Source: Pseudoxanthomonas mexicana
GTDB taxonomy: Bacteria; Pseudomonadota; Gammaproteobacteria; Xanthomonadales; Xanthomonadaceae
DNA length: 64,000 bases
Direction: 5' to 3'
Assembly (NCBI RefSeq): GCF_001556105.1
Contig: NZ_LSIF01000018.1
Coordinates: 1 to 64,000, forward strand
The notes beneath the pieces were generated by a model. It was given only the letters and a program-made list of their open reading frames with translations, ran no database searches and was not told the origin of the DNA. Both the position numbers and the translations under genes were made by a program. Shown here piece after piece: positions 34,422 to 43,162 of this stretch (positions are counted from its first letter, which is position 1; each line of letters begins with the position of its first letter).

Positions 34422-35353
34422 TTCGTGCCGGCGGCCGCCTGACCCTCCTTGTGCGACAGCGACCAGACGTACGAGGCCACGAGTCGCGCACGCGTCTCGC
34501 CCAGCAGTTCGCGGTGGGCGGGCATCACGCCATGACGTCCCTTGGTGATCGTCGTGCGCATGCTGTCCTTGCTGTTGCCGTACAGCCAGTAGTCGTCGGT
34601 CAGGTCGGGCGCGCCGAGTTCCTGGTTGCCCTTGCCGTCCACTCCGTGGCAGGCGACGCACAGGCCATCGTACAGCGGCTTGCCCTGGGCGGCCATGAAG
34701 TTGTTGCTCAGCCCTTCCTGTGGATCGCTCAGCACGTTGACGTACGCGATGACGTAATCGACGGCGTTCTGGCCACCCATGCTGGTCAGTGCAGTGCCCC
34801 ATTCCGGCATCACGCCTTCGCGGCCATCGAGCACCGTCTGCAGCACCAGGTCCGGCGTACCGCCCCAATGCCAGATGCTGTCGGTCAGGTTGGGATACCC
34901 GATCGCGCCCTGGCCGGTGGAGCCGTGGCAGGTGGCGCAGGTGTTGTTGAAGATCGAACGGCCCAGCGCGAGCGCCTTGGGGTCCTTGGCCAACTGGTCG
35001 ATCGGCTGGTTGGCGAACGGTGCGAACGTGGCGTCCAGCTTCTTGTCCTGCACGGCCTTGACCTGGTCGTGCTCGCCGCTGGACGACCACTTGGCGTAGC
35101 CGGGAATGATGCCCAGGCCGCCGTACCATGCGATGTAGCCGATGCTGAAGACGATGGTGAGGTAGAACAGGTTGATCCACCACTTCGGCAACGGCTTGTT
35201 GTACTCGGTGAGGTCGCCGTCCCACACATGCGAGGTGTCTTCCGGCGCCGGGTCGCCGGGCCGGCGGCGGCCGGTCCACCACAGCAGCCACACGCAGCCC
35301 AGGATGTTCAGTACGACCAGCGCGACGATGAACCAGATCCAGCCTGCGCTCAT
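34418..35353 (-). CDS. ccoP: cbb3 oxidase subunit III (diheme cytochrome c)
   Basis: 311 residues. Two membrane helices at the N-terminus (IWFIVALVVLNILGCVWLL and INLFYLTIVFSIGYIAWYGG), then a periplasmic part with two heme-binding motifs, CATCH and CVACH. It passes electrons from soluble cytochromes to CcoO. It overlaps ccoQ (upstream) and the 98-aa gene (downstream) by 4 bases each. Confidence 0.95.
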   Translation of the reverse strand: MSAGWIWFIVALVVLNILGCVWLLWWTGRRRPGDPAPEDTSHVWDGDLTEYNKPLPKWWINLFYLTIVFSIGYIAWYGGLGIIPGYAKWSSSGEHDQVKAVQDKKLDATFAPFANQPIDQLAKDPKALALGRSIFNNTCATCHGSTGQGAIGYPNLTDSIWHWGGTPDLVLQTVLDGREGVMPEWGTALTSMGGQNAVDYVIAYVNVLSDPQEGLSNNFMAAQGKPLYDGLCVACHGVDGKGNQELGAPDLTDDYWLYGNSKDSMRTTITKGRHGVMPAHRELLGETRARLVASYVWSLSHKEGQAAAGTK

Positions 35354-35490
35354 GGGTTGTTCTCCCCTTCCTCACCCAGCGGCATGCGCGCCGCGTTCTC
35401 GAAATCCGCCTTGCGGCGCGGGCTCCACGCCCACGCCCAGCCGACGATGAAGAGCACGATCAGTGCCCCGGTCACGATCCCCGATACCAT
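35350..35490 (-). CDS. ccoQ: cbb3 oxidase small subunit CcoQ
   Basis: 46 residues, read directly from the sequence: one membrane helix (VTGALIVLFIVGWAWAW) followed by RRKADFENAARMPLGEE. This is the CcoQ/FixQ pattern, where the K/E-rich tail after the helix ends FENAA-x-MPL. It stabilises the core complex. The TGA overlaps the ccoP ATG (ATGA), and its start lies 4 bases after the ccoO stop. Confidence 0.9.
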   Translation of the reverse strand: MVSGIVTGALIVLFIVGWAWAWSPRRKADFENAARMPLGEEGENNP

Positions 35491-35493
35491 GGC

Positions 35494-36117
35494 TCAGCCT
35501 CCCCTCGGCGCGGCCTTGCCCAGCCCTTGCAGGTAGGCGACCACGGCGTCCAGTTCTGTCTTGCCTTCCACGTCGGTGGCGGCGTTGTTGATGTCTTCGT
35601 CGGTGTACGGATCGCCGATGCGCTGCAGCGTCTTCATGCGCTGGGCGACTTCCGCGCCGTCGACCTTGGCGTTCTCCAGCCAGGGGAAGGACGGCATGTT
35701 CGATTCCGGCACCACGTCGCGCGGATTGATCAGGTGCACGCGGTGCCAGTCGTCGGAATAGCGGCCGCCGACGCGGGCCAGGTCCGGTCCGGTGCGCTTG
35801 CTGCCCCACTGGAACGGACGGTCGTAGACCGATTCGCCCGCCAGCGAGTAGTGGCCGTAGCGTTCGGTCTCGAAGCGCAGCGTGCGGATCATCTGCGAGT
35901 GGCAGTTGTAGCAGCCCTCGCGGATGTAGACGTCGCGGCCGGCCAGTTCCAGCGCCGGATAGGGCTTGACGCCCTCCAACGGCTTGATGGCCTCGGCCTG
36001 GAACATCAGCGGGACGATCTCGGCGAGGCCGCCGAACGACACCGCCACCGCGATCAGCACGGCCATCAGGCCGACGTTCTTCTCGACTTTCTCGTGTGGG
36101 TTTTCATTCTTGCTCAT
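35494..36117 (-). CDS. ccoO: cbb3 oxidase subunit II (monoheme cytochrome c)
   Basis: 207 residues. An N-terminal membrane anchor ([22 protein letters not shown]) is followed by the [23 protein letters not shown] heme motif region and [26 protein letters not shown] with the Met ligand. It passes electrons from CcoP to the binuclear centre in CcoN. It lies 9 bases after ccoN on the same transcript. Confidence 0.96.
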   Translation of the reverse strand: MSKNENPHEKVEKNVGLMAVLIAVAVSFGGLAEIVPLMFQAEAIKPLEGVKPYPALELAGRDVYIREGCYNCHSQMIRTLRFETERYGHYSLAGESVYDRPFQWGSKRTGPDLARVGGRYSDDWHRVHLINPRDVVPESNMPSFPWLENAKVDGAEVAQRMKTLQRIGDPYTDEDINNAATDVEGKTELDAVVAYLQGLGKAAPRGG

Positions 36118-36126
36118 GTCGGTTCC

Positions 36127-37566
36127 TCAGGCGCGCGCTTGGCTGGCATCGGGCGGCAGGATCGGCTGCGGCACCGTGGACTTGGCGGCCTGGAAGGTCT
36201 TCCAGGTGTTCCAGGCCATCAGCAACATGCCGGTGAACACCAGCAGGCCGCCGCCCAGGCGGACCAGGTAGTAGGGGTAGGTGGCGTTCAGCACTTCGAC
36301 GAAGCTGTAGGTCAGCGTGCCGTCGGCGTTGGTGGCGCGCCACATCAGGCCCTGCATCACGCCGGCGATCCACATCGAGGCGATGTAGAACACCACGCCC
36401 AGCGTATGCAGCCAGAAGTGCGTGTCGATCGCCTTGATCGAGTACATCTGCTCGCGGCCCAGCAGCTTCGGCAGCATCGCGTAGACCGAGCCGATGGTGA
36501 TCATCGCGACCCAGCCCAGCGCACCGGCGTGCACGTGGCCGATGGTCCAGTCGGTGTAGTGGCTCAGCGAGTTGACCGTCTTGATCGACATCATCGGACC
36601 TTCGAAGGTCGACATCATGTAGAACGACAGCGAGACGATCAGGAACTTCAGGATCGGGTCGGTGCGCAGCTTGTGCCACACGCCCGACAGGGTCAGCACG
36701 CCGTTGATGGCGCCGCCCCAGCTGGGGGCCAGCAGGATCAGCGAGAACACCATGCCCAGGCTCTGCGCCCAGTCCGGCAGCGCGGTGTAGTGCAGGTGGT
36801 GCGGGCCGGCCCACATGTAGATGGCGATCAGCGCCCAGAAGTGCACGATCGACAGGCGGTACGAATAGACCGGGCGGCCGGCCTGCTTCGGCACGAAGTA
36901 GTACATCATCCCGAGGAAGCCGGCGGTCAGGAAGAAGCCCACCGCGTTGTGGCCGTACCACCACTGCACCATCGCATCGACGGCGCCGCTGTAGACCGGG
37001 TAGGAATGCAGCAGGCTGCTCGGCAGCGCCAGGCTGTTGACGATGTGCAGCAGCGCCACGGCGATGATGTAGGCGCCGAAGAACCAGTTGGCCACGTAGA
37101 TGTGCTTGACCGCGCGCTTGGCGATGGTGCCGAAGAACAGCACGGCGTAGGACACCCAGACCACCGCGATCAGCACGTCGATCGGCCAGATCAGCTCGGC
37201 GTATTCCTTGCCCTGGGTCAGGCCCAGCGGCAGCGAGACGGCGGCGGCCACGATGACCAGCTGCCAGCCCCAGAACACGAAGGCGGCCAGCGTGTCGGAC
37301 AGCAGCCGCACATGGCTGGTCCGCTGCACCACGTGCAGGCTGGTGGCGAACAGGGCGCAGCCGCCGAACGCGAAGATCACCGCGTTGGTGTGCAGCGGCC
37401 GCAGCCGGCCGTAGCTGAGCCACGGCACGTCGAAATTCAGGGCCGGCCAGTACAGCTGGGCGGCGATCAGCACGCCCACCAGCATCCCCACGATGCCCCA
37501 GACCACGGTCATCACCGTGAACTGGCGCACCACCTTGTCGTTGTAAGTCCCCTGGACGCCTTGCAT
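36127..37566 (-). CDS. ccoN: cbb3 oxidase catalytic subunit I
   Basis: 479 residues, 12 predicted membrane helices. It contains [38 protein letters not shown] and [14 protein letters not shown], with histidine ligands for heme b, heme b3 and CuB and the Y-G-H of the active site. It reduces O2 to water at low oxygen and pumps protons. The start is ATG 37566 with GGAGAGG upstream; a longer frame is open but overlaps the regulatory region. Transcription is expected to depend on the FNR box 56 bases upstream of its ATG. Confidence 0.96.
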   Translation of the reverse strand: MQGVQGTYNDKVVRQFTVMTVVWGIVGMLVGVLIAAQLYWPALNFDVPWLSYGRLRPLHTNAVIFAFGGCALFATSLHVVQRTSHVRLLSDTLAAFVFWGWQLVIVAAAVSLPLGLTQGKEYAELIWPIDVLIAVVWVSYAVLFFGTIAKRAVKHIYVANWFFGAYIIAVALLHIVNSLALPSSLLHSYPVYSGAVDAMVQWWYGHNAVGFFLTAGFLGMMYYFVPKQAGRPVYSYRLSIVHFWALIAIYMWAGPHHLHYTALPDWAQSLGMVFSLILLAPSWGGAINGVLTLSGVWHKLRTDPILKFLIVSLSFYMMSTFEGPMMSIKTVNSLSHYTDWTIGHVHAGALGWVAMITIGSVYAMLPKLLGREQMYSIKAIDTHFWLHTLGVVFYIASMWIAGVMQGLMWRATNADGTLTYSFVEVLNATYPYYLVRLGGGLLVFTGMLLMAWNTWKTFQAAKSTVPQPILPPDASQARA

Positions 37567-37621
37567 GCGGCCTCTCCTATTCTGGTACGGTGGATTCTCG
37601 GCCCCATTCAGGCGGGCCGCA

Positions 37622-37635
37622 TTGATCAGGATCAA
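37622..37635. promoter_or_regulatory. Perfect FNR box between ccoN and cydA
   Basis: TTGAT-CAGG-ATCAA matches the FNR/ANR consensus exactly. It is about 60 bases before the ccoN ATG, suiting activation of ccoNOQP, and about 140 bases before the divergent cydA ATG, where control is less certain. The FNR-type gene at 24.4 kb is the likely regulator. Confidence 0.85.
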
Positions 37636-37772
37636 CCCCTCCCGGGGCGATGGGCCGCGGGGCGCGCAGGATGCCGCAGGGCAGGACGAACGGGGGTGCG
37701 ACAGATGGTCGCCCCATTCCGTGACATGAGGGCGGCTAGAATTCCCGGCAGACAACCCGGAGCTGCATCGCC

Positions 37773-39359
37773 ATGCCGGACATGACCGTCGTCGAACTGT
37801 CCCGTCTGCAATTCGCGCTGACGGCGATGTACCACTTCCTGTTCGTCCCGCTGACGCTGGGGCTGTCCTTCATGATCGCGATCATGGAGAGCGTCTACGT
37901 CATGACCGGGCGCGACATCTGGCGCCGCATGACGATGTTCTGGGGCACGCTGTTCGGCATCAACTTCGCGATGGGCGTGGCCACCGGCATCGTCATGGAG
38001 TTCCAGTTCGGCATGAACTGGTCCTACTACAGTCACTACGTGGGCGACATCTTCGGCGCGCCGCTGGCCATCGAGGGCCTGATGGCGTTCTTCCTCGAGG
38101 CCACGTTCATCGGCCTGTTCTTCTTCGGCTGGGACAAGCTGAGCCGGGTCCAGCACCTGATGGTGACGTGGCTGGTGGCGCTGGGGACCAATTTCTCGGC
38201 GCTGTGGATCCTGATCGCCAACGGCTGGATGCAGTACCCGGTCGGGGCCGAGTTCAATCCCGCCACGATGCGCATGGAAGTCACCGACTTCGCGGCGGTG
38301 CTGTTCAACCCGGTGGCGCAGGCCAAGTTCGTGCATACCGTCAGCGCGGGTTACCTGCTGGGCGCCGTCTTCGTGATGTCGATCAGCGCGTTCTACCTGC
38401 TGCGCGGGCGGCATGCGGACCTTGCGAAGCGCTCGATGGCGGTCGCGGCCAGCTTCGGCCTGGCCGCCGCACTGTCGGTGGTGGTGCTGGGCGACGAGAG
38501 CGGTTACGTCGCGGGCGAGAACCAGAAGATGAAGCTCGCCGCGATCGAGGCGATGTGGGAAACCGAGCCGGCACCGGCGGGTTTCACCGCCTTTGCCATC
38601 CCCGACCAGCAGGCCCGCGCCAACCGCTACGTCGTGCAGGTCCCGTGGGTGATGGGGCTGATCGGCACGCGTTCGTTCAACACCGAAATCCCGGGCATCG
38701 GCGAACTGGTCGAGCGCGCGGACGGGCGTATCCGCAATGGGCAGCTGGCCTACGCGGCGTTGCAGCAACTGCGCGCCAACCGCGAGGACGTGCAGGCCAA
38801 GGCGGTGTTCGACCAGCACTGGCGCGACATGGGCTATGCGCTGCTGCTGAAGCGCTACCGCGAAGACATCCTCAACGCCTCCGAGCAGGAGATCGCACGC
38901 GCCGCCGCCGACACGATCCCGCGCGTGGCGCCGCTGTTCTGGAGCTTCCGGCTGATGGCGGGCGTCGGCTTCTACTTCATCGCCTTCTTCGCGCTGGCGT
39001 TCTGGCTGGCGACGGTGCAGAAGCTGGACCGCTACCGCTGGTTCCTGAAGCTCGCGCTCTACAGCCTGCCCTTGCCGTGGCTGGCGATCGAGGCCGGCTG
39101 GCTGATCGCCGAGTACGGCAGGCAACCGTGGGCGATCGACGGCGTGCTGCCGACCTTCATGGCGGCATCGGGATTGAAGCTGCACCAGGTCGTCATCTCG
39201 CTGACCGGCTTCGTGCTCGTGTACACGACGCTGGCCGTCATCGACGTGTACCTGCTGCGCAAGGTGATCCTGAAGGGGCCGGACGACGTGCCTGGTGGCG
39301 AACACCGGGCCGACCGCGATGGCGTGCCGCTGGCACCCGCCTCCACGACCGCGGCCTGA
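37773..39359 (+). CDS. cydA: Cytochrome bd ubiquinol oxidase subunit I
   Basis: 528 residues, nine predicted membrane helices. Begins [24 protein letters not shown] and includes the conserved [15 protein letters not shown] near the C-terminal part and a periplasmic Q-loop (about residues 250-380) with the heme ligands. It oxidises quinol and reduces O2 with very high affinity, without proton pumping. It is divergent from ccoN across a shared region with an FNR box, and 12 bases before cydB. Confidence 0.96.
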   Translation: MPDMTVVELSRLQFALTAMYHFLFVPLTLGLSFMIAIMESVYVMTGRDIWRRMTMFWGTLFGINFAMGVATGIVMEFQFGMNWSYYSHYVGDIFGAPLAIEGLMAFFLEATFIGLFFFGWDKLSRVQHLMVTWLVALGTNFSALWILIANGWMQYPVGAEFNPATMRMEVTDFAAVLFNPVAQAKFVHTVSAGYLLGAVFVMSISAFYLLRGRHADLAKRSMAVAASFGLAAALSVVVLGDESGYVAGENQKMKLAAIEAMWETEPAPAGFTAFAIPDQQARANRYVVQVPWVMGLIGTRSFNTEIPGIGELVERADGRIRNGQLAYAALQQLRANREDVQAKAVFDQHWRDMGYALLLKRYREDILNASEQEIARAAADTIPRVAPLFWSFRLMAGVGFYFIAFFALAFWLATVQKLDRYRWFLKLALYSLPLPWLAIEAGWLIAEYGRQPWAIDGVLPTFMAASGLKLHQVVISLTGFVLVYTTLAVIDVYLLRKVILKGPDDVPGGEHRADRDGVPLAPASTTAA

Positions 39360-39371
39360 CAGGAGGACGAC

Positions 39372-40520
39372 ATGGATACGATTCCCCTCGACTACGCAAC
39401 CCTGCGCCTGATCTGGTGGCTGCTGCTGGGCATCCTGCTGATCGGCTTCGCGGTGATGGACGGGTTCGACCTGGGCATCGGCACGCTGCTGCCCGCCGTG
39501 GCGCGCACCGACGCCGAACGCCGGCTGGTGCTCAACGTCGTCGGGCCGGTATGGGAAGGCAACCAGGTCTGGCTGATCCTCGGCGGCGGCGCGATCTTCG
39601 CCGCATTCCCGGCGCTGTACGCGGTCAGTTTCTCGGGGTTCTACCTGGCGATGTTCCTGATCCTGTTCGCGCTGATCCTGCGGCCGGTCGGGTTCAAGTT
39701 CCGCAGCAAGGTGGAAGATCCGCGCTGGCGCGCGGCGTGGGACGCGGCGTTGTTCGTCGGCGGCTTCGTGCCGGCGCTGGTGTTCGGGGTGGCGATGGGC
39801 AACGTGCTGCTGGGCGTGCCGTTCCAGTTCGACGACACCCTGCGCATCCACTACGCCGGTGGCTTCTTCGCCCTGCTGTCGCCGTTCGCCGTGCTGTGCG
39901 GGCTGGTCAGCGTGGCGATGCTGGTCGCGCACGGCGCCAGCATGCTGGTGATCAAGACCGACGGCCCGGTGGCGGAGCGGGCGCGACGCTTCGGCATGTG
40001 GTCGGCGCTGGCGACGGCGGTGCTGTTCGTCCTCGCCGGCGTCTGGGTGGCCGTGGGCGTGGACGGCTACGCGGTGGTGGGTGCGCCCGTCACCGACGCG
40101 GCCTCCAATCCGCTGTTCAAGCAGGTCGCGAGCGTGCGTGGCGGCTGGATGGCGAACTACCAGGCCATGCCGTGGACCTGGATCTTTCCCGTGCTCGGCG
40201 TGGCCGGCGCACTCGCGGCCGCGGCGATGCTGCGCAGCGGGCGCGGCATGGCGGCCTTCCTGGCGTCCGCGCTGGCCATCGCCAGCATCATCCTGACCGA
40301 AGGACTGGCGGTGTTCCCGTTCCTGCTGCCGTCGTCCACCCACCCCGCGTCGAGCCTGACGCTGTGGGATGCGTCGTCCAGCCACCTGACGCTGTTCGTG
40401 ATGCTGGTGGCCACGTGCGTCTTCCTGCCGCTGATCCTGCTGTACACCGCGTGGGTGTACCGCGTGCTGCGCGGCAAGGTCAGTCTGGAAAGCATGGAAC
40501 AGAACCACAACGCGTATTGA
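39372..40520 (+). CDS. cydB: Cytochrome bd ubiquinol oxidase subunit II
   Basis: 382 residues, membrane protein. The N-terminal [25 protein letters not shown] and [23 protein letters not shown] are diagnostic of CydB. It pairs with CydA to form the bd oxidase. It is followed 11 bases later by cydX. Confidence 0.96.
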   Translation: MDTIPLDYATLRLIWWLLLGILLIGFAVMDGFDLGIGTLLPAVARTDAERRLVLNVVGPVWEGNQVWLILGGGAIFAAFPALYAVSFSGFYLAMFLILFALILRPVGFKFRSKVEDPRWRAAWDAALFVGGFVPALVFGVAMGNVLLGVPFQFDDTLRIHYAGGFFALLSPFAVLCGLVSVAMLVAHGASMLVIKTDGPVAERARRFGMWSALATAVLFVLAGVWVAVGVDGYAVVGAPVTDAASNPLFKQVASVRGGWMANYQAMPWTWIFPVLGVAGALAAAAMLRSGRGMAAFLASALAIASIILTEGLAVFPFLLPSSTHPASSLTLWDASSSHLTLFVMLVATCVFLPLILLYTAWVYRVLRGKVSLESMEQNHNAY

Positions 40521-40531
40521 GGAGCACGACC

Positions 40532-40648
40532 ATGTGGTACTTCAGCTGGATCCTGGGCGCCGGGCTGGCGGCGAGCTTCGCCATCCTCAACGGCATGTGG
40601 TACGAGATGCGCGAGGGCGACCGCGAGGCGGCCGGACGAGACCCGTAG
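40532..40648 (+). CDS. cydX: Cytochrome bd small subunit CydX
   Basis: 38 residues, read directly: MWYFSWILGAGLAASFAI, then NGMWYEMREGDREA. This is the CydX/YbgT pattern of one membrane helix with MWYFSWILG at the start. It stabilises the bd heme site. GAGGAG precedes the ATG. A terminator follows 31 bases later, ending the cydABX operon. Confidence 0.93.
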   Translation: MWYFSWILGAGLAASFAILNGMWYEMREGDREAAGRDP

Positions 40649-40679
40649 CGATCGCCGTCGCTGCCGTGCGCCAACGAGG

Positions 40680-40703
40680 GCCCCGGTGCGCGCCGGGGCT
40701 TTT
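40680..40703 (+). terminator. Rho-independent terminator of cydABX
   Basis: GCCCCGG, 6-base loop, CCGGGGC, then TTTT on the rightward strand. It lies just after cydX. Confidence 0.9.
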
Positions 40704-40793
40704 CGTTGCCGGGCCGGCACTGTGCCGCACGCCGTCCTGCGCGTAGGCTTGGCCGGCGCCGTCCGTGGCGGCGCGACCACCGACGGGAACGCC

Positions 40794-41840
40794 ATGCCGG
40801 ACACCGCCAGCCTCCTTCCCCTGGAACGCGCACGCGCGCTGCCTGCCCGCTACTACAGCGGCGAGGCGACGCTGGCGATGGAGCAGGCGGCGGTGTTCCA
40901 GCGCAGCTGGCAGCTGGTCGCCCACCAGGGACAACTGGCGGAGCCCGGTGACCACATCGTCGAACACGTCGGCGGCGTGCCGGTGCTGGTGGTGCGCGGA
41001 CAGGACGGCGTGCTGCGCGCGTTCCCCAACGTATGCCGGCATCGTGCGGGACCGCTGGCGCTGTGCAACGGCAAGGGCGCACGTGCGCTGCACTGCAAGT
41101 ACCACGGCTGGAGCTATGCGCTGGACGGCCAGTTGCGCAGTGCGCCGGAGATGCAGGGCGCCGCCGATTTCGACGTCAAGGACATCCGCCTGCCGCCGCT
41201 GCGCGTGCGCGCCTGGCAGGGGCTGGTGTTCGTCGCCGTGCATGAGGATGCGCCGGGGTTCGATGACGTTTACGGCGGTATCGCCGAGCGCATCGCGCCG
41301 ATCGACCTGGCCGCGATGCGCTTCCACCGCCGCGACCACTACGACATCGCGTGCAACTGGAAGGTCTACGTGGACAACTTCCTCGAAGGCTACCACCTAC
41401 CGCACGTGCATCCCGGGCTGTCGAAGGTGCTCGACTACCGCGCCTACGACACCGAACTGTTCCCCTGGCATTCGCTGCAGCATTCGCCGCTGCGCGACAG
41501 TGGCGATCTGTATGGCGATGGCGACGCGTTCTACTACTTCGTCTATCCGAACGTGATGCTCAACATCATGCCCGGTCGCCTGCAGACCAACCGCATCCTG
41601 CCGCTGGGCCCGGAGCGCTGCCGGGTGGAATTCGACTACTACTACGCACAGGACCACGCGGCACAGGCACGCATCGCCAACGACCAGGCCTTCAGCGACG
41701 AGGTGCAGGACGAGGACATCCGCATCTGCGAGGCGGTGCAGCGTGGGCTGGTATCGGGCTTCTACGAGGCGGGGCGGCTGTGTCCGAAGCGCGAAAGCGG
41801 CGTGTGGCATTTCCACAACCTGCTGAGGGCTGTGTATTGA
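40794..41840 (+). CDS. Rieske-type oxygenase, alpha subunit (likely N-demethylase)
   Basis: 348 residues. The Rieske centre is C81-x-H83 (NVCRHRAG) and C101-x2-H104 (HCKYHGW). The mononuclear iron site is DNFLEGYHLPHVHPG (E198, H201, H206). Overall it resembles betaine/carnitine/stachydrine oxygenases such as GbcA and Stc2. The ATG at 40794 gives the family start; upstream in-frame codons overlap the cydX terminator. It overlaps the permease gene by 4 bases. No reductase gene is nearby, so an unlinked reductase would be needed. The substrate is not proven. Confidence 0.85.
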   Translation: MPDTASLLPLERARALPARYYSGEATLAMEQAAVFQRSWQLVAHQGQLAEPGDHIVEHVGGVPVLVVRGQDGVLRAFPNVCRHRAGPLALCNGKGARALHCKYHGWSYALDGQLRSAPEMQGAADFDVKDIRLPPLRVRAWQGLVFVAVHEDAPGFDDVYGGIAERIAPIDLAAMRFHRRDHYDIACNWKVYVDNFLEGYHLPHVHPGLSKVLDYRAYDTELFPWHSLQHSPLRDSGDLYGDGDAFYYFVYPNVMLNIMPGRLQTNRILPLGPERCRVEFDYYYAQDHAAQARIANDQAFSDEVQDEDIRICEAVQRGLVSGFYEAGRLCPKRESGVWHFHNLLRAVY

Positions 41841-43162
41841 AGCCGGCCGCATCGTCGCGCGACGGCCGGAAGATCGGCTTCTGGACCTGCACCGCGCTGG
41901 TGGTGGGCAACACGATCGGTATGGGCATCTTCGTGCTGCCCGCCTCGATGGCGCCGCTCGGCTACAACGCGCTGCTGGGCTGGGGCATCACCGTGCTCGG
42001 CTGCCTCGCGCTGGCGCGTGTGCTCGCGCGATTGGCGCGCCTGCTGCCCGGCGCGGACGGGCCCTACGGCTACGTGCGGCATACGTTGGGCGACCTGCCG
42101 GCGTATGCGGTGCTGTGGTCGTACTGGGTGTCGAACTGGATCACCCTCGCTGCGCTGGCCACCGGCGTGGTCGGTTACGCCGCGGCGATCTTTCCGCCGC
42201 TGGCGCGTGTGCCGCCGGCGCTGCTGTCCCTGTGCGCGCTGTGGGGTTTCGTCGCCATCAACCTGTTCGGCGTGCGCAGTGGCGGACGCGTGCAGGTGGC
42301 AACGACGGTGATGAAGCTGCTGCCGATGCTGGCCGTGGCGGGCCTGGGTGCGTGGATGCTGCTGCGGTCGCCGGCATCGTTCGCGGCGCATCCGCCGGCG
42401 AAACCGATCAGTCTGGGCGATGCGATGGCGGCCTCCACGCTGGCGCTGTTCGCGATGCTGGGCCTGGAGTCGGCGACGATCCCCGCCGCGAAGGTCGCCG
42501 ATCCGGGGCGCACCATCCCGCGCGCGACGATGACCGGGACTGCGATTACCGCCGGCATCTATCTGGTGGTATCCGCCGTGCCGCTGCTGTTGCTGCCGCA
42601 TGCCGAACTCGCCCAGTCCAGCGCGCCGTTCGCGCTGGTGATGGAGCGTTTCGGCGGCGAAGGCACCGGCCGCTGGATCGCCTTGTTCGTCGTCGTCAGT
42701 GGCCTGGGCGCCTTGAACGGATGGACGCTGCTGAGCGGCGAGATGATGCGCACGATGGCCGAGAACGGCACGATGCCGAAGGCGCTCGCGCGGACCAACG
42801 CCTTCGGCGCGCCTACCGGGGCTTTGGTACTGACGGCCTTGCTGGCCAGCGCGATGGTGCTGATGAACTACAGCGAATCCGCGGTGGCGGGCTTCACCTT
42901 CCTCAGCACCGTGGTCACCGCGGCCAACCTGCCGCTGTACCTCGGGTGCTCGCTCGCGCTCGGCATGCTCTGGTGGCGCGGGCAGCGCGATGCGGGACGC
43001 GACCTGCTGGTCGCCGCCGCCATCGGCGCGGCCTACACGGTGTTCGCGTTCATCGGCATGGGCGCGCAGCCGTTCTGGCTGGCGCTGGCGCTGATGATCG
43101 CCGGCTTGCCGCTGTATTTCTTCCTGCGCCGTCGCCACGGCAGTGCGGTGCCGCGTGCGTGA
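41837..43162 (+). CDS. APC-family amino acid/amine permease
   Basis: 441 residues, about 12 membrane helices. The first helix GFWTCTALVVGNTIGMGIFVLP has the APC G-[SG/NT]-I-G-x-G substrate motif. Start is the TTG at 41837, overlapping the oxygenase stop (TTGA) with GAGG 8 bases upstream. It probably imports the substrate of the neighbouring Rieske oxygenase, such as a methylated amino compound (inference). Its end overlaps the flavoprotein gene. Confidence 0.88.
   Translation: MKPAASSRDGRKIGFWTCTALVVGNTIGMGIFVLPASMAPLGYNALLGWGITVLGCLALARVLARLARLLPGADGPYGYVRHTLGDLPAYAVLWSYWVSNWITLAALATGVVGYAAAIFPPLARVPPALLSLCALWGFVAINLFGVRSGGRVQVATTVMKLLPMLAVAGLGAWMLLRSPASFAAHPPAKPISLGDAMAASTLALFAMLGLESATIPAAKVADPGRTIPRATMTGTAITAGIYLVVSAVPLLLLPHAELAQSSAPFALVMERFGGEGTGRWIALFVVVSGLGALNGWTLLSGEMMRTMAENGTMPKALARTNAFGAPTGALVLTALLASAMVLMNYSESAVAGFTFLSTVVTAANLPLYLGCSLALGMLWWRGQRDAGRDLLVAAAIGAAYTVFAFIGMGAQPFWLALALMIAGLPLYFFLRRRHGSAVPRA

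Noticed and set aside
37632..40508. 958-residue leftward reading frame opposite cydAB
   Set aside because: It is antisense to clearly recognisable cydA and cydB, rich in His, Gln and Arg as expected of a shadow frame in GC-rich DNA, and has no family pattern.
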